NCBI GenBank assembly: GCA_000320545.1
Contig: ADNK01003181.1
Location: forward strand, 1-60,721
DNA from: Bigelowiella natans CCMP2755
Taxonomy: Eukaryota; Cercozoa; Chlorarachniophyceae
DNA: 60,721 nucleotides
Reading direction: 5' to 3'
Made by a program: the position numbers and the translations under genes. This document shows, one piece after another, positions 58,711 through 60,721 of the stretch. A model generated the notes under the pieces. The model saw only the letters and a program-made list of their open reading frames with translations. It was not told the origin of the DNA and searched no databases. Numbering within the stretch: position 1 is the first letter of the stretch; each line of letters opens with the position of its first letter.

Positions 58711-58967
58711 ATGAGCATCAATCCTATTGAAGAGGTGAACTGACGAACGGGGGGTGTATGATTTTGTGCGTCCTTTTACTTTTATGTTCCAAAACTCCTC
58801 ACACGATTTGAAGAATTTCGCCTGCACCATGATTTGTCTTCTCAGTGGAAACTCGATTTCGAGTATGTGAAAAAGTGCACTGATAAGATAGAATTGCGCA
58901 AGATTGTGAAAAAGCTCAGGGCTGAGGTAATAAAATCAGATAACCCAGGCAAAACAGAGACAACACA

Positions 58968-59004
<37 letters not shown>

Positions 59005-59134
59005 CAAAAGAACACGCTAGCACCACACGGCACTCACACCAACTTACACGTCCGCATCAACACGTTCGAACGCAACCGAAGATGTTTCTCTCTCGCCAAT
59101 ATCCCACTTGTTGACACACACAAACACAAACACA

Positions 59135-59171
<37 letters not shown>

Positions 59172-59307
59172 CAAAAGAACACGCTAGCACCACACGGCAC
59201 TCACACCAACTTACACGTCCGCATCAACACGTTCGAACGCAACCGAAGATGTTTCTCTCTCGCCAATATCCCACTTGTTGACACACACAAACACACAAAC
59301 GCACACA

Positions 59308-59344
<37 letters not shown>

Positions 59345-60721
59345 GCGCGCGTGCACATATAAATACGCTAGCACTACACGGCACTCACGCCAACCTACAT
59401 AACCACCTACAACTCCACACTAATACAATCCAATCGCACAACAGACTATACACTAGACCAGGTGTACAAAAACATATAGCTATGTTGAGACTCAGCAAAA
59501 CGTATTTCGTCGTCATTCTGATCGCTATAATCAGCCTTTTTACCCGGAACTGACCAAAGCGGCAGAAGAGAGGTTGGCAGCCGTGGACCCGAAGAGGTAA
59601 TTCTCTATAGGTGTGAAAAAGTCGCTCTCCATCACCATCAAAGCATAAACTAATATTACTATGATACGCGAATGGTAGTGTAAGAGTGACATCTATCTGT
59701 GTAGCAATGATCATCGTCGTCACCATCATCATTTGTGATATTGTTGCTCAATCTGCTAAAATTCGTTATAATCATTTCTCGTATTATCAATTACTTCCGT
59801 CTGTATAAAACAGCAAACTTTTAGCCAAACCTGTCGAGGCTTCTGAGGAAGAGAAACAAAAAGCAATCGGTAGTAGAAACGCAATATAATTATATCGTCC
59901 TTCTGAGAACTGAGAATATGCCGTGACGATTGTAAACCTATCGATGGATCGATGGTTATACCTCAAGAGTATGATGGTGATGATGATGGTGATGATGATA
60001 GTTGCGTTTGGAGATAGAATACAACGCACATTCCCCCCTTTGTCCACCACTTGGGATGGCGATAACAATGATGCTGACGATGATGATGATGATGATGATG
60101 GTTTTAGGGGAGCTTGATGCATGGATCTTTCAACAGCAACAGAAGGTAATTGATTGCATGGCACGTAACAAAACTCCGTAGTTCTATCTCCACAAAGGAT
60201 ATGCGGAGAGTAGGAGGCAGCTGCACACCATAGCAAGCAACTAAACATCAAAGAATCGATCGAGGAAGCAAGGATAACACATGACTACTAATGATTAGGA
60301 TGAGCGCATTACCAAGCGGGCAAAGGCAAACCAGGCGTATGTTCCCTCCTCTATTCCTCCTGTGCGAGGTTCTAAGGAGTATCAGGAGTATAAGAGCAGC
60401 GGCAAGAAGAAGAAAATCCGCACGACAGCAGTGTCATCATCATCATCATCGTCCTCTTCCAAAGAGATCTGGGATGATAAAGAAACTACTGCCGATGATA
60501 ACACCGCATGGGCGTCATCGTCCTCGTCAACCAAAAATGAAAAGCGGTCCTTGGAGGAGCGGGAGTTCATGGCTCAGAACTTTAGAATCAGAGGAAACGA
60601 AGAATTCAAGAGGAAGGTAATGCTACATTGTCCGTAAAATTGATACATCTACCACATTCGAGTTTATGAACAACCTGATTTACCCCCCCCCCCCCACCTC
60701 GTCCTCTCTCTCTCTCTCTCT
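58711..60721 (+). CDS. SPAG1-like TPR protein (dynein-arm assembly factor), 3' end outside window
   Basis: Exon 1 (ATG at 58711, MSINPIEE) is followed by about 58849-58926 (LDFEYVKKCTDKIELRKIVK), about 59541-59597 (YPELTKAAEERLAAVDPKR), about 59815-59870 (KLLAKPVEASEEEKQKAI), about 60112-60144 (ELDAWIFQQQQK) and about 60300-60616, which ends EREFMAQNFRIRGNEEFKRK at a GTAATG donor. The opening W..DFEYV..C.D motif, the YPEL segment and the start of the first TPR match SPAG1-type co-chaperone adaptors, which help assemble axonemal dynein arms with HSP90/R2TP. The Lys/Ser-rich linker at about 60390-60480 is low complexity. The TPR repeats beyond the first helix are cut off by the window end. RPAP3/TTC12-like relatives are alternatives. 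Confidence 0.75.
58972..59365. repeat. (CA)n tracts with a 167-bp tandem duplication
   Basis: Within intron 2 of the SPAG1-like gene, a (CA)n tract plus a unique segment (starting AACAAAAGAACACGCTAGC) is repeated almost exactly with a period of 167 bp (copies from about 59001 and 59168). A third, decayed copy of its start lies near 59360. Confidence 0.85.

Noticed and set aside
59001-59292. CRISPR-like repeat-spacer pattern
   Set aside because: Only two copies of a 167-bp unit with (CA)n between; it is a tandem duplication in an intron of a eukaryotic gene.

Overview
The window is nuclear DNA of a eukaryote. Genes are split by many short GT-AG introns (about 50-400 bp), there are two eukaryotic-type tRNA genes without encoded CCA, and products include a class I histone deacetylase, a LIS1 homologue, a METTL9-type methyltransferase and a SPAG1-like axonemal assembly factor. 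A plastid-lipid-associated (PAP/fibrillin) protein starts with a signal peptide followed by an Arg/Ser-rich stretch with no Phe at the predicted junction. This suggests a flagellated alga with a complex (secondary) plastid. A chlorarachniophyte-like organism would fit, but the lineage cannot be fixed from this window.

Layout, left to right: CTAG-rich spacer; kinase with C-terminal ricin-B lectin (-); RluA/PUS8-9-type pseudouridine synthase (+); LIS1 (-); NADAR-domain protein (-) head-to-head with a TARG1-like macrodomain protein (+); ammonium transporter (-); tRNA-Gly (-); unknown membrane/extracellular gene (+); small unknown gene (-); Gfo/Idh/MocA dehydrogenase (-); single-exon tRNA-guanine transglycosylase (+); thioredoxin (-); histone deacetylase (+); PAP/fibrillin (-); single-exon protein with a PP1-docking-like motif (+); unrecognised multi-exon gene (-); coiled-coil gene (+); unknown membrane gene (-); small mitochondrial membrane protein (-); METTL9-like methyltransferase (+); secreted GH32 invertase (-); tRNA-Asn (+); SPAG1-like gene (+), cut by the window end.

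Most neighbours alternate in strand. Divergent (5'-5') regions are short and repeatedly carry the octamer TTGTCGYA or its complement. Regions behind gene 3' ends carry a different kind of DNA: 400-1000 bp blocks packed with CTAG, GCTAGC, TCTAGA and GCATGC. Introns are loaded with microsatellites.

The most interesting biology is the divergent NADAR/TARG1-like macrodomain pair, two families associated with removing ADP-ribose from nucleobases. Next are the recurring promoter octamer, the CTAG-rich 3' spacers, and a tRNA-guanine transglycosylase that lacks the zinc-binding cysteines. Gene models were spliced by eye. Internal exons with domain matches are reliable; first exons are often uncertain.
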